Part shown: in pieces, positions 54,487 to 63,935 of the stretch
How positions within the stretch are numbered: the stretch's first letter is position 1
How the letters are laid out: each line of letters begins with the position of its first letter
Assembly (NCBI RefSeq): GCF_009363535.1
Contig: NZ_CP045369.1
Coordinates: 942,501-1,006,500 of the forward strand
Direction of reading: 5' to 3'
DNA length: 64,000 nucleotides
From: Microbulbifer sp. THAF38
GTDB lineage: Bacteria; Pseudomonadota; Gammaproteobacteria; Pseudomonadales; Cellvibrionaceae
Translations under genes and position numbers: made by a program
The notes under the pieces: model-generated
The model's input: only the letters and a program-made list of their open reading frames with translations
Databases searched by the model: none
Told to the model about the DNA's origin: nothing

Positions 54487-55740
54487 ATGTCTGTGGCAGT
54501 ATTTCTACAGGGACCGCATGGCCCATTTTTTGCCAGGCTGGCAAAACGCCTCTCTCAGCTTGGTGTTGTCACCCATAAGATCAACTTTAATGGGGGGGAT
54601 CGCTTCTTTGGCTGGGGAAACGCCCAGGTGGATTTCACTGGTCGAGAAGTAGACTGGCCGGCCTTTTTCCGTCGTTATCTTTCTGAGCATAAGGTTGATA
54701 CAGTTTTTGCCTATGGTGACTGCCGTAGACTCCATGAGAGCGCAAAGAAAGTATGCCAATCCATGGGCGTCGCCTTTATCGTTTTTGAGGAAGGCTATCT
54801 GCGCCCCGACTTTGTCACTATGGAGTGGGGCGGGGTTAATGCTTTTTCCTCTACCAACTGGTCCAGGCAGGCAATACATCAATATCTACCGAGAGGTCGT
54901 ACCCCTGCGTCGCCTGTTGGTCATACTTTTTGGCGACGAGCGTACTTTGCGTCTGCATATTATGTGGCGATGCGACTTGCTCAAGCAGAGTTTTCCAGTT
55001 ATCGCCATCACCGGAATCGCAGTTGGCTAAAGGAAGGTGTTTGCTGGCTTAGAAGCTTTTATCGTAAAGGGCTTTATAAGATTACAGAGCGAGGCCTTAT
55101 CCGACAGCTGACGGAAGAGTTCAGTGGTCGCTTTTACCTGTTTCCTTTGCAGACCTGTGATGATTTTCAGCTGCGTAAACATTCCGACTTGCTCTCGATT
55201 GAGAATGCAATAGATGTTGTATGTAAATCTTTTGCCCGAAACGCTCCTGAAGATACAGTCATTGTTATCAAGCATCACCCCATGGATCGAGGCTTTTGCC
55301 ATTATCAAAAGCTGATTAGTGTATTAGAGGCCCGCTATCAGATTAGTGGGCGGGTCATTTATTGTCATGACCTGCACCTTCCCACTTTGTTGGATCATGC
55401 AAAGGGAGTCGTAACAATCAATAGCACTGTGGGGATATCCGCGTTGCTTCACAAGGTACCTACCAAGGTACTGGGGCGCTCTTTATATGACTTGCCGGGT
55501 TTGACACATCAGGGCAGCCTCTCCAATTTTTGGCAGCAGCCAGAACCGGTGGATACCGCCTTTTTCCGGCGCTTTCATACTTATCTATATGAGCGTACAC
55601 AAGTGGATGGTAGTTTCTCCCGGGGTATCACATCTACCGTGGATGGCGTCTGTGACCGTTTTCAGGAAATGGGTGTAAAGGGTTCTATTTTGCCTGTATC
55701 AAAGCCTGCTGGAACCGATGCCAAGACTGACGCCAAGTGA
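54487..55740 (+). CDS. kpsS: capsule linker Kdo transferase, KpsS family
   Basis: KpsS adds the first beta-Kdo to phosphatidylglycerol or lysophosphatidylglycerol, which KpsC then extends. The 417-residue protein starts VAVFLQGPHGPFFARLAKRL, then HKINFNGGDRFFGW. YGDCRRLHESAKKVC and VFEEGYLRPDFVTME with GGVNAFS are diagnostic. VIVIKHHPMDRG and TINSTVGISALLHKVPTKVLG are the C-terminal donor site. Length is normal. This is the last capsule gene: the stop codon sits in a strong hairpin, and the base composition of the following genes is clearly higher in GC. Confidence 0.93.
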   Translation: MSVAVFLQGPHGPFFARLAKRLSQLGVVTHKINFNGGDRFFGWGNAQVDFTGREVDWPAFFRRYLSEHKVDTVFAYGDCRRLHESAKKVCQSMGVAFIVFEEGYLRPDFVTMEWGGVNAFSSTNWSRQAIHQYLPRGRTPASPVGHTFWRRAYFASAYYVAMRLAQAEFSSYRHHRNRSWLKEGVCWLRSFYRKGLYKITERGLIRQLTEEFSGRFYLFPLQTCDDFQLRKHSDLLSIENAIDVVCKSFARNAPEDTVIVIKHHPMDRGFCHYQKLISVLEARYQISGRVIYCHDLHLPTLLDHAKGVVTINSTVGISALLHKVPTKVLGRSLYDLPGLTHQGSLSNFWQQPEPVDTAFFRRFHTYLYERTQVDGSFSRGITSTVDGVCDRFQEMGVKGSILPVSKPAGTDAKTDAK

Positions 55741-55754
55741 TTTTTTCACTTGGC
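55732..55754 (+). terminator. strong hairpin at the end of kpsS
   Basis: A perfect 9-bp stem (GCCAAGTGA with TCACTTGGC) and a 5-T loop include the kpsS stop codon itself. There is no T-run after it, so it is either a weak terminator or an RNA 3'-end stabiliser for the capsule transcript. Confidence 0.45.
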
Positions 55755-55937
55755 CACTATCCCTTCCAGGTCTTTTCTCTTCTATATTCACCCTCTAGGT
55801 ATGCTATGAGCTTCTAGTCGGTATGGCGCCCTCGAGGGTCTGCTTAAAAAACAGGCTGATCTGGAACGCCTAACCTGTTAGACTGCGCGACCTTTTGACC
55901 CACCGCTCCGGTCCCACGACAGGGACTTTGGCTTCAA

Positions 55938-57731
55938 GTGAATTCCGAAATGACCGATACCCCAAAACCGGCCGGCTTCGACCAGCTGGGCCTGCCGCCT
56001 GAAATCCTTACTGCCATTGAAAAACTAGGCTATGAGACCCCCTCTCCGATTCAGGCACAGACAATCCCCTCCCTGTTGGAGAACCGCGATGTGCTGGGCC
56101 AGGCCCAGACCGGCACCGGCAAAACTGCCGCCTTCGCACTGCCATTACTGTCCAAATTGGACCTGAAAGACCGCCGCCCGCAAGCTTTGGTACTGGCGCC
56201 GACTCGCGAATTGGCTATCCAGGTGGCCGAGGCCTGCCAGGCCTATGCCGCCAACCTGAAAGGCTTCCATGTAGCCCCGATCTACGGTGGTGCCGACTAT
56301 CGTGGACAGATTCAACAATTGAAGCGTGGCGTGCAGCTGGTGGTGGGTACCCCCGGCCGAGTGATGGACCATATGCGCCGCGGCTCCCTGGACCTCTCCA
56401 ACCTGCGCACCCTGGTGCTGGATGAAGCCGATGAAATGCTGCGTATGGGCTTTATCGACGATGTTCAGTGGGTATTGGAGCAGATTCCTGAAGAACGCCA
56501 GATTGCGCTGTTCTCCGCCACCATGCCTAAAGAGATTGCTCGGATAGCTCGAGAACACCTGCAGGAGCCGGTTGAAGTTAAAATCCGCGTCAAGCAGGAG
56601 ACGGCAGAGACTATCCGTCAGCGCTACTGGCCTGTGGGCGGTTTGCACAAACTGGATGCTCTTACCCGTATCCTTGAAGCGGAGCCGGTGGATGCCACGA
56701 TTATTTTTGTGCGCACCAAAAACAGCACCGTTGAGTTGGCCGATAAGTTAGCGGCCCGCGGTTTTGCCAGTGCCGCCCTGAACGGCGATATGGCGCAGAA
56801 CCTGCGTGAGCAGGTGATTGACAAGCTGAAGAAGGGCAAGCTCGATATCGTTGTCGCCACCGATGTGGCAGCGCGCGGCCTGGATGTGAAGCGTATCAGC
56901 CATGTGATCAACTACGACATTCCTTACGATACTGAGGCTTATATTCACCGTATCGGCCGTACCGGTCGCGCCGGTCGCGAGGGCGATGCCATCTTGTTTG
57001 TGGCACCGCGCGAGCGTCGCATGCTGCGCGTTATTGAGAAGGCCACTAAGAAGCCCATTGAAAAGCTGGATTTACCCAGCGCAGAAATGGTCAACAGTGC
57101 CCGTATGCAACGCTTCCGCGAGCGTATTACTGCGACCCTGGAAGGCCAGACAGACTTGGCACCTTACCGCCTGCTGGTGGAGGAATTCCTCGCCCAGAAT
57201 GAAGTGGATCCGTTGGATGTCGCCGCCGCTTTGGCTTCTATGGCCCAGGGTGACCAGCCGCTGCTGGTCAAGGAGCAGGAACCGAAACCGCGCAGGGAAA
57301 GGGAGCGCCGCGACCGGGATGACGAATTTGAAGGTCGTCGCCGCAAGAAAGATAGTTATGAAAAAGACCGCAAGATGCCGTCACCGGATGAGGGCTTAGA
57401 ACGTTTCCGTATCGAGGTTGGGCGCGAGCACGGTGTGCGCCCAGGCAGTATCGTCGGTGCCATTGCCAACGAGGTGGATCTGGAAAGCTCCTATATCGGC
57501 CGTATCGAGATCTACGGGGATTTCACTACGGTTGATCTCCCGGAAGGTATGCCCAAGGAAATACTCCAACACCTGAAGAAGGTGCGGGTGGCCGGTAAGC
57601 CGATGAAGATTTCCCGTTTCGATGAGGACGCGGTCAAGCCGAGAGGGAAACCCAAGGGTAAGCCAAAGGGTAAGCCACAGGGCAAACCTAAGGGCAAGCC
57701 CAAGTTCAAACGGGATAATGGCGGGGAGTAA
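55938..57731 (+). CDS. deaD: DEAD-box ATP-dependent RNA helicase, DeaD/CsdA type
   Basis: A 597-residue RNA helicase. In order: Q motif FDQLGLPPEILTAIEKLGY with SPIQ, Walker A AQTGTGKTAAF, PTRELAIQV, TPGR, DEAD at 162-165, SAT, FVRTKNSTVELA, VATDVAARGLDV and HRIGRTGRAG. A DbpA-type RNA-binding domain follows (about 480-560, FRIEVGREHGVRPGSIVGAI and the SSYIGRIEI stretch). The last 30 residues are a basic GKPKGKP repeat tail. DeaD helps ribosome assembly and RNA turnover, especially in the cold. The frame opens at GTG 55938; ATG 55950 is an equally plausible start. GC-rich composition shows that this is outside the capsule island. Confidence 0.93.
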   Translation: MNSEMTDTPKPAGFDQLGLPPEILTAIEKLGYETPSPIQAQTIPSLLENRDVLGQAQTGTGKTAAFALPLLSKLDLKDRRPQALVLAPTRELAIQVAEACQAYAANLKGFHVAPIYGGADYRGQIQQLKRGVQLVVGTPGRVMDHMRRGSLDLSNLRTLVLDEADEMLRMGFIDDVQWVLEQIPEERQIALFSATMPKEIARIAREHLQEPVEVKIRVKQETAETIRQRYWPVGGLHKLDALTRILEAEPVDATIIFVRTKNSTVELADKLAARGFASAALNGDMAQNLREQVIDKLKKGKLDIVVATDVAARGLDVKRISHVINYDIPYDTEAYIHRIGRTGRAGREGDAILFVAPRERRMLRVIEKATKKPIEKLDLPSAEMVNSARMQRFRERITATLEGQTDLAPYRLLVEEFLAQNEVDPLDVAAALASMAQGDQPLLVKEQEPKPRRERERRDRDDEFEGRRRKKDSYEKDRKMPSPDEGLERFRIEVGREHGVRPGSIVGAIANEVDLESSYIGRIEIYGDFTTVDLPEGMPKEILQHLKKVRVAGKPMKISRFDEDAVKPRGKPKGKPKGKPQGKPKGKPKFKRDNGGE

Positions 57732-57756
57732 TCTTTTCCCAGCAAATATCGAAAGT

Positions 57757-57786
57757 AAAAAACGGCGCTTTAAGCGCCGTTTTTTT
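57757..57786. terminator. bidirectional intrinsic terminator between deaD and the cytochrome gene
   Basis: The sequence ACGGCGCTTTAAGCGCCGT (57762-57780) is a fully palindromic GC-rich stem. It has an A-run before it and a T-run after it (57781-57786), so it can end transcripts from both converging genes. Confidence 0.85.
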
Positions 57787-57812
57787 ATTCCACTAGGCTA
57801 GGGCAGCTGTTC

Positions 57813-58352
57813 TTAGCGCTGGGGTAGCATGCGGGTCAGGGTACTGTCGCGCATTACAAAATGGTGCCAGAGTGCGGCAGCGATATGCAGTCCCACCAAT
57901 ATCAATAGTGCCGGCCACAGAACATCCTTGTGCAGGAAAGCGAGCTGCTTGCCCAGGTCCGAATTTTCAGCCAGTAAGCGCGGTAGGGCAAAAAGGCCAA
58001 AAAACTCTGTATCTCTACCGAACAACTGGCGCATTGCGATACCGGAAACGGGCATCGCCAGCAGCACCAGATAGAGTGCGCCGTGGGTGAGGCTGGACAA
58101 GGCTTTTTGCCAGGTGTTGCCCTGGATCTGTGGGCGCTTGTGGCGTGCCCTCCAGTAGAGGCGGATGGCCAGCAGCATCAGGACGCCCACGCCGAGGGAG
58201 AAGTGCAGACGCATAAACCAGCCGCGCATGGGGTCGCCGCGCTCAAAAAACTCGTGCAACTCCACGGCGCCCCATACCGCTAATAGTAGAATCACAAATA
58301 GCCAATGCAGGCCCTTACTCACTGAATTCCAGCGATCACTCGTTGTGGACAT
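57813..58352 (-). CDS. cytochrome b561
   Basis: A small inner-membrane di-haem b-type cytochrome of about 179 residues. It has four predicted membrane helices. Candidate haem-ligand histidines lie in KGLHWLFVIL, MRLHFSLGVGVL, LTHGALYLVLLAM and GLHIAAALWHHFV. The frame opens to 58412, but the ATG at 58352 (MSTTSDRW) has AGGAGA at good spacing and is chosen. Bacterial CybB-like proteins move electrons from quinol to small acceptors such as superoxide or to partner enzymes. It stands alone between two converging or divergent genes and has no link to the capsule. Confidence 0.9.
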   Translation of the reverse strand: MSTTSDRWNSVSKGLHWLFVILLLAVWGAVELHEFFERGDPMRGWFMRLHFSLGVGVLMLLAIRLYWRARHKRPQIQGNTWQKALSSLTHGALYLVLLAMPVSGIAMRQLFGRDTEFFGLFALPRLLAENSDLGKQLAFLHKDVLWPALLILVGLHIAAALWHHFVMRDSTLTRMLPQR

Positions 58353-58453
58353 AGAACATCTCCTGTAAAGCAGCACCCAGAGCGGGCGATTAATGACGGC
58401 GGGCGTGTGCACCCGCTCCAGTTATCTGTTGCTGATAGTAGTGGCTAGCCCGC

Positions 58454-59389
58454 TTAACTCGCCGCACGAATCCCGTTTAGATGGGTAAAACAGGTATCCC
58501 GGGCGGTCTGCAGAAAGTCAGTGGCATAGGCTTGCTCCAGCGTCTCCTCGCGCACGGCGGCATACAGAGTGCTCCAAAGCCCCTTTTCTCCCAGGCGCAG
58601 CTGCGCCACAAATCCTTTTTGCAGATATTCGTACAGGGCCCAGTTGGGCAGAGCGCAGACACCGCGTCCACTGGCCACCAGCTGCACCATCATAACCGTC
58701 AACTCCGCCGTGCGCACACCTGCAGGCTCGACGCCGGCGGGCTCGAGGAAATTCTGGAAAATATCCAGACGCTCCCGCTCCACCGGGTAAGTGATCTGTA
58801 CCTCTCCGGCCAACTCCCCGGGAGTCACCCAGCGGCGCTTGGCATCATCTTGCAATAGTGGGTGTTTGCGGCTGAGTGCCAGGCACATCTCAAAGCTGAA
58901 GAGTGGCTGATAGTGGATGCCTTTCAAATCCCGGTCTGGATTAGAGGTGACTACTAGATCCAAGTCACCGCGGGTAAGGGCTGGCAGCGGTGCGAAGTGA
59001 AAGCCACTGCAGAGGTCCAGCTCCACCTCGGGCCAGTCATCGCGATAAGTATTCAAAGCCGGCATCAACCACTGGTAACAGCTGTGGCATTCGATGGCGA
59101 TATTCAAGCGCCCCGACTGGCCGGAGGCCAGCCGTGCCAAGTCTCGCTGGGCTAGAGCCGCGCGCGGCAATATGTCATCGGCCAGCTGCAGCAGGCGCAA
59201 TCCGGCGCTGGTAAAGCGCAGCGGGCGAGACTTGCGCACAAATAGTGGCAGGTTGTGGCGCTCCTCCATTTCCCGGAACAGGTGGGAGAGGGCCGATTGG
59301 GTCAGGTGTAGATGCTCAGCGGCGCGCACCAGGCTGCCAGTCTCACGCAGAACAGAGAGGGCGCGCAGATGGCGCATTTCTATCATCAT
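58454..59389 (-). CDS. metR: LysR-family regulator MetR
   Basis: A 311-residue LysR-type regulator. The winged helix-turn-helix is in the first 65 residues (LRALSVLRETGSLVRAAEHL, then LTQSALSHLFREMEE). The ligand domain follows with RLNIAIECHSCYQWLMPAL, the pattern seen in MetR, which senses homocysteine. It is transcribed away from metE, the classic MetR target, with 183 bases between the two starts. This divergent arrangement supports the assignment strongly. An ATG at 59377 (MRHLRALS) is an alternative start and better fits the family. Confidence 0.92.
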   Translation of the reverse strand: MMIEMRHLRALSVLRETGSLVRAAEHLHLTQSALSHLFREMEERHNLPLFVRKSRPLRFTSAGLRLLQLADDILPRAALAQRDLARLASGQSGRLNIAIECHSCYQWLMPALNTYRDDWPEVELDLCSGFHFAPLPALTRGDLDLVVTSNPDRDLKGIHYQPLFSFEMCLALSRKHPLLQDDAKRRWVTPGELAGEVQITYPVERERLDIFQNFLEPAGVEPAGVRTAELTVMMVQLVASGRGVCALPNWALYEYLQKGFVAQLRLGEKGLWSTLYAAVREETLEQAYATDFLQTARDTCFTHLNGIRAAS

Positions 59390-59396
59390 TAAAATT

Positions 59397-59425
59397 ATTC
59401 ATGTTTATGGCAAAAAATATGAAAT
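59397..59425. promoter_or_regulatory. possible MetR-binding inverted repeat in the metR-metE gap
   Basis: An imperfect dyad, ATTCAT (59397-59402) and ATGAAA (59419-59424), lies just upstream of metR within the divergent promoter region. MetR sites are usually TGAA-N5-TTCA; here the half-sites are inverted outward with a longer spacer, so the match is weak. Confidence 0.3.
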
Positions 59426-59572
59426 TGATTGAATAACACTGCGGGCACACAATCAAGTCCTAAGCCTCACAAGTGGTGAAGCCACTATCGGTAGATACAG
59501 ACAGCATCGACATGTGTGGGCAGGAAATAAGGGCTTGGCCCTCTCACAGGAACGGACTTGGGAAAGTAGAAA

Positions 59573-61804
59573 ATGGTGCAAACGCATGTCCTCGGTTATC
59601 CGCGCATCGGCGCCGATCGCGAACTAAAGAAAGCTCAGGAAGCCTATTGGCGCGGTGAAATATCTCAGCAGCGGCTATTGGAGGTTGGTGAGAGTATTCG
59701 CCGGGAGAACTGGCAGGCCCAGGCGAGTGAGGGGCTCAATTTAGTGACGGTTGGCGATTTTGCCTGGTATGACCAGGTGCTCAATCATTCGCTGATGTTT
59801 GGTGTGGTTGCTGAGCGCTTTGCCGAAGGGGCTGCGAGCAATAAATTGGACCAGTACTTTCGCCTGGCCCGCGGCCGCGCGCCCTCCGGCCAACCGGTTG
59901 CGGCGAGTGCCATGACCAAGTGGTTCGATACCAATTACCACTATTTAGTGCCAGAGCTTCACGAGAAGCAAGCTTTTACCCTGGATAGTAATTGGTTGCT
60001 GGAAGAAATACGTGAAGCACAATCCCTGGGTTATAAGGCCAAGCCGGTGGTTCTCGGGCCGCTCACTTACCTCTGGTTGGGGCGGGGTGTTGATAATGCC
60101 TTGGATTTACTCGCCAACTTATTGCCCTGCTATACCGAGCTGTTTTCCCAGCTCGAAAGCCTGGGGGTGGATTGGGTGCAAATTGATGAGCCGATTCTCG
60201 GTCTGGACCTGCCAGAGCAGTGGCGTAGTGCGTTTCACGATGTGTATGCCCAACTCAACCAGACGGCAGATTTGCAATCGTTGCTGACGACCTATTATTC
60301 CCCGCTGCGGGAAAACCTGCAGTTGGCTTTTTCCCTGCCGGTAGCGGGAGTACACATTGACTGCGTACGGGCGCCAGAGGAGTTTGCGCAAGCCGCGCAG
60401 TTGCTTGGGGAAGATCAGGTACTTTCCGCGGGGGTACTGAATGGCCGCAATGTTTGGCGAGCGGATTTGCAGAAGTGGCACTCACAGCTGAAGCCTCTGG
60501 CGGATCGTTTGGGCGAGCGCCTATGGGTTTCGGCCAGCTGCTCACTACTGCACAGCCCGGTGGACTTGGATACCGAAACATCGTTGCCGGCTGAGCAAAA
60601 ACAAAAGCTTGCCTTCAGTCGCCAGAAGTTAGCGGAGTTGGCCCAGTTGCAAAAACTATTGGCCGAGCCAGTTCCATCAACGGCAATTCCTGTAGAGAAT
60701 CCTATCGCCGTCAACTCCGTCACTGAACGCTTACAGGACAGCTGGCGTGCACAGCGCTATCAAGAGCGCGCGGTACTGCAGGAAAAACGCTGGCAGTTAC
60801 CACTGTTGCCGACCACCACGATCGGTTCTTTCCCACAAACGGACCTATTGCGCAAGGTACGCCGCCAGCATCGCAGCGGTGAGATCAGTGAGTCGGATTA
60901 CACCGAGCATTTGCGTGCGGAGATTGCCGAGGCGATCCGCCGCCAGGAAATTCTTGGCTTGGACGTGTTGGTACACGGTGAGGCCGAGCGCAACGATATG
61001 GTGGAGTATTTTGGCGAGCAACTGCTGGGGTTTGTGCATACTGGCAATGGTTGGGTACAGAGCTATGGGTCTCGCTGTGTAAAACCGCCCATTATTTTCG
61101 GTGACATCTCCCGTCCACAGGCTATGACCGTGGAGTGGAGCCGCTATGCTCAGAGCCTGACCCAAAGGCCGGTAAAAGGCATGCTCACAGGTCCAGTGAC
61201 GATTCTCAACTGGTCCTTCCCTCGTGAGGACATCCACCGAAGTGAAAGTTGCTTGCAGATTGCCGAGGCATTACGCCAGGAAGTATTGGATCTTGAGAAT
61301 GCGGGTATAGGAATCATTCAGATTGATGAGCCGGCTCTGCGCGAGGGGGTTCCCCTGCGGGAATCCGAGCATGCCGATTATTTTGCCTGGGCGGTGGGTT
61401 GTTTCCGCTATACCTGTAGCGAGGTAAAAGCGGAAACCCAGATTCACACTCATATGTGTTACAGCAATTTCAATGCGATTATGGAGGCGATTGTCTCCAT
61501 GGATGCGGATGTGATTACTATCGAATCCGCCCGTTCTGACCTGCGCCTGCTCAGTACTTTTGCTGATAGGAACGGCGGTTACCTCAATGAGATTGGGCCG
61601 GGAATTTACGATATCCACTCGCCTAATGTGCCTGAGCGGGAGGAGCTGGTTGAGCGTCTGAAGAAAATTGCCGAAGTGGTGCCGATACAGCGGCTTTGGG
61701 TGAACCCAGATTGTGGCTTAAAAACCCGCAGCTGGGCCGAAGTGGGCTCCTCCCTACTGAACATGGTGGAAGCGGCGCGCACTGTGCGCAGCGAGTTGGC
61801 CTAA
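59573..61804 (+). CDS. metE: cobalamin-independent methionine synthase
   Basis: MetE transfers a methyl group from 5-methyltetrahydrofolate (polyglutamate) to homocysteine using zinc. The 743-residue protein is of normal length. It starts VQTHVLGYPRIGADRELKKA and has WFDTNYHYLVPE and DWVQIDEPIL in the N-terminal domain. The C-terminal catalytic domain has TTTIGSFPQT and VHGEAERNDMVEYFGE, and GIIQIDEPALREG. Zinc ligands are H627 and C629 in HTHMCYSNF, a glutamate in VITIESARSD, and C714 in NPDCGLKTR. It is divergent from metR and so probably activated by it. Confidence 0.96.
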   Translation: MVQTHVLGYPRIGADRELKKAQEAYWRGEISQQRLLEVGESIRRENWQAQASEGLNLVTVGDFAWYDQVLNHSLMFGVVAERFAEGAASNKLDQYFRLARGRAPSGQPVAASAMTKWFDTNYHYLVPELHEKQAFTLDSNWLLEEIREAQSLGYKAKPVVLGPLTYLWLGRGVDNALDLLANLLPCYTELFSQLESLGVDWVQIDEPILGLDLPEQWRSAFHDVYAQLNQTADLQSLLTTYYSPLRENLQLAFSLPVAGVHIDCVRAPEEFAQAAQLLGEDQVLSAGVLNGRNVWRADLQKWHSQLKPLADRLGERLWVSASCSLLHSPVDLDTETSLPAEQKQKLAFSRQKLAELAQLQKLLAEPVPSTAIPVENPIAVNSVTERLQDSWRAQRYQERAVLQEKRWQLPLLPTTTIGSFPQTDLLRKVRRQHRSGEISESDYTEHLRAEIAEAIRRQEILGLDVLVHGEAERNDMVEYFGEQLLGFVHTGNGWVQSYGSRCVKPPIIFGDISRPQAMTVEWSRYAQSLTQRPVKGMLTGPVTILNWSFPREDIHRSESCLQIAEALRQEVLDLENAGIGIIQIDEPALREGVPLRESEHADYFAWAVGCFRYTCSEVKAETQIHTHMCYSNFNAIMEAIVSMDADVITIESARSDLRLLSTFADRNGGYLNEIGPGIYDIHSPNVPEREELVERLKKIAEVVPIQRLWVNPDCGLKTRSWAEVGSSLLNMVEAARTVRSELA

Positions 61805-61820
61805 TATTTGGTTGATAAAA

Positions 61821-61849
61821 AAACCGGCAGTCTTTTGGACTGCCGGTTT
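61821..61849. terminator. bidirectional intrinsic terminator after metE
   Basis: A 12-bp stem (61821-61832 with 61838-61849, core ACCGGCAGTC) and a TTTTG loop are flanked by A-rich sequence on the left and T-rich sequence on the right. It can serve metE and the converging amidohydrolase gene. Confidence 0.85.
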
Positions 61850-61883
61850 TTACTTTTCTTTTTTTGCTTGCCGCTTTGCCTTT

Positions 61884-63935
61884 TTATTCAGACTTGGCTG
61901 CAATGGTAGTCGTACCATTTAATTCAAATGGCACCGAGGGATGAAATGGCTTGATGCCCAGAGCTTGATACAGTTCATCGGGGCGATAGAGATTTTGCCC
62001 TTCAATAACCAATGCGGTGCGACGCAATGCACTGATATCTTCCAACGGATTACCCTCTAGCAAAACCAGATCTGCATTTTTACCCACGGTGATGCTGCCG
62101 GTATATTGATCGACTCCCATTACCTGGGCGGGTACTAGTGTGGCGGTACGCAGTACATCCATTGCGGGAATACCGGATTTGGCATAAAGCTCCAATTCGC
62201 GTAACAGGGTAAATCCAGGAATACCATCGGAACCCGCTACCATGGTCACCTTGTGCTCATGCAGTTTACGCATCATTTTCAGCAGGGCATCGGCGGAGAG
62301 GTCGTAGTCATCCCGGTGTTCCGGTTTTACATCCAGCTCGGCACCGACAAATGAGCGCTGGATATTCACCGGTAAATGGTCGGCAATATCTTCAAACTCC
62401 GGATCTACTTTGCCAGGTTGGCGCAGCAACATAGAGCTAAATACGGTAGTCGTGGCATCTACCACTGTGCCTTTTTCAGCGAGTTTATCCAGGAATTTAC
62501 CAACCTCTGCACTTTCCAAGTCCAGCTCGTGGGCATGTTCACCAATTTCGGTAAAACGCAGTTTTTTACGGGTGTCGATCTTGCCCATAAAATTGAGGAA
62601 CAGCATGTTGATATGCTGGATTTCATCAAAGCCGGCATCCACCGCTTCCTCTGCGGTCATAAAGGCGGGGATATGCCCGGATAAGCGCATGCCGTTTTCG
62701 TGGATATGTTTGGCTAAAGGAGCGATCCATTCGGGTTCCATGGAGCTGTAGGTTTTTATCTGCTGGTAGCCGTGCTCCGCGTACCACTCGACAATTTCCT
62801 TGGCTTCTTCCAGGCTATCTGCCGTTTTACCCATGCGCATGGCATTTTCACTTTCCCGGTCCATAAAGCCCGCACGGAACAGGTCACCGCCGATAATCTG
62901 TTCGGACTCATACAGGCCGGATATGCGCATAATATTTTCGTGGGTATTACCGATATCACGCATATTAATAATACCGGCGGCCATATTCAGGGCACCATCG
63001 GTGGATGACAGATGTGCGTGCATATCTCACAGCCCGGGAATCAGGGTATGGCCCTTGGCATCGATACGGGTGGCGTTTTGGGCTTTGATTGGGCGGCGGC
63101 TAATCTTGGTGATTTTGCCGTTTTCCACCAGTAGGTGGCGACGCTTGCGCAGTTTGCTCGCTTCTACATCCACCAGATTAACGTTGCTAATCAGGATCGG
63201 CTGGGCGGAGGTATGGGTGTGCTTTTCGGCGATATCCAGTAAAAACTGGTCGGAAGCGGCAACTTGGCGTTCTTTGAGTTGTTGCAGGTGGGATTTATCC
63301 CAGCCTTTGCGTAGTATGGCGAACCAGCCTCCTTCATCGGCGGCAAACAGATCACCGGATTCATCGTACCAGGCCAGGTTTGGAGTAAAACCCAGGCCAC
63401 TCACACCGTAGAGATGCACGGTTTTTTTCTCATCGCCCTGCTCAAGAGTGAGCTGATCCAGTTTGTGTAGCTGGGCTTGTCCTTGGGGTAGCAAGCCTAT
63501 GCTGTGATCCTTATCGGCAAGTAGCGCTTTTACCAGCTGGGTTTGTACGGCCAGGGTCGAGTTTTTGGGAATATAAAATTGCGCTTCGGAAGTTTTTGCA
63601 CTGCCGTGTTCATCGGTGCCCTGCCAAGTGGCCACAGCATCTTTCAGTGTAAATTCTTCATTGACTGGCACGCCAAAGGGGCTGATACCTTCAATGTGGA
63701 CCTGCTAGGGCATTTTGGCAGCGCCGATCGTGAAGCTCTCCTTTAGGTTGAGTCGGCGGTTATTCCAACCTAGCTTTAATTCCCCGGAAATTTTCGAGCC
63801 CTTTTGTTCGATTACCTCGCTGCTGGCGATACCCCCTTTATCGTAAAAGATATATTCGATCGATTTTGCATAGGCGCAATTGGCAGTGGCGAATACCGCT
63901 GCGGCGACCAGTGTTGCTAGCCTGGACTTTTTCAT
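61884..63935 (-). pseudogene. amidohydrolase (imidazolonepropionase-like) interrupted by two in-frame stop codons
   Basis: One reading frame of about 683 codons runs from ATG 63935 (signal peptide MKKSRLATLVAAAVFATA, then NCAYA-KS) to 61884. It is broken by TAG at 63705-63707 and TGA at 63024-63026. Both sides stay in the same frame. Across the TAG it reads IGAAKMP-stop-QVHIEGISPFGVPV. Across the TGA it reads HTLIPGL-stop-DMHAHLSS, where relatives have Trp. The metal-binding HAH, the LSGHIPAFMTAEEAVDAG stretch, MVAGSDGIPG and a C-terminal GKNADLVLLEGNPLEDI are intact, so the protein was until recently a periplasmic metallo-hydrolase. Substrates of this group include peptides and prolidase-like targets. 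Either recent pseudogene or sequencing error; readthrough of two different stops is unlikely. Confidence 0.85.

Noticed and set aside
59433..59572. Possible cobalamin riboswitch before metE
   Set aside because: A GCCACT-like stretch and a GGGAA-like stretch are present, but the conserved B12-box is missing and the leader is too short. Regulation by MetR is enough to explain it.
55938..61804. Many long open frames opposite or shifted within the helicase, metR and metE genes
   Set aside because: They are shadows expected in GC-rich coding DNA and lack protein-family motifs.
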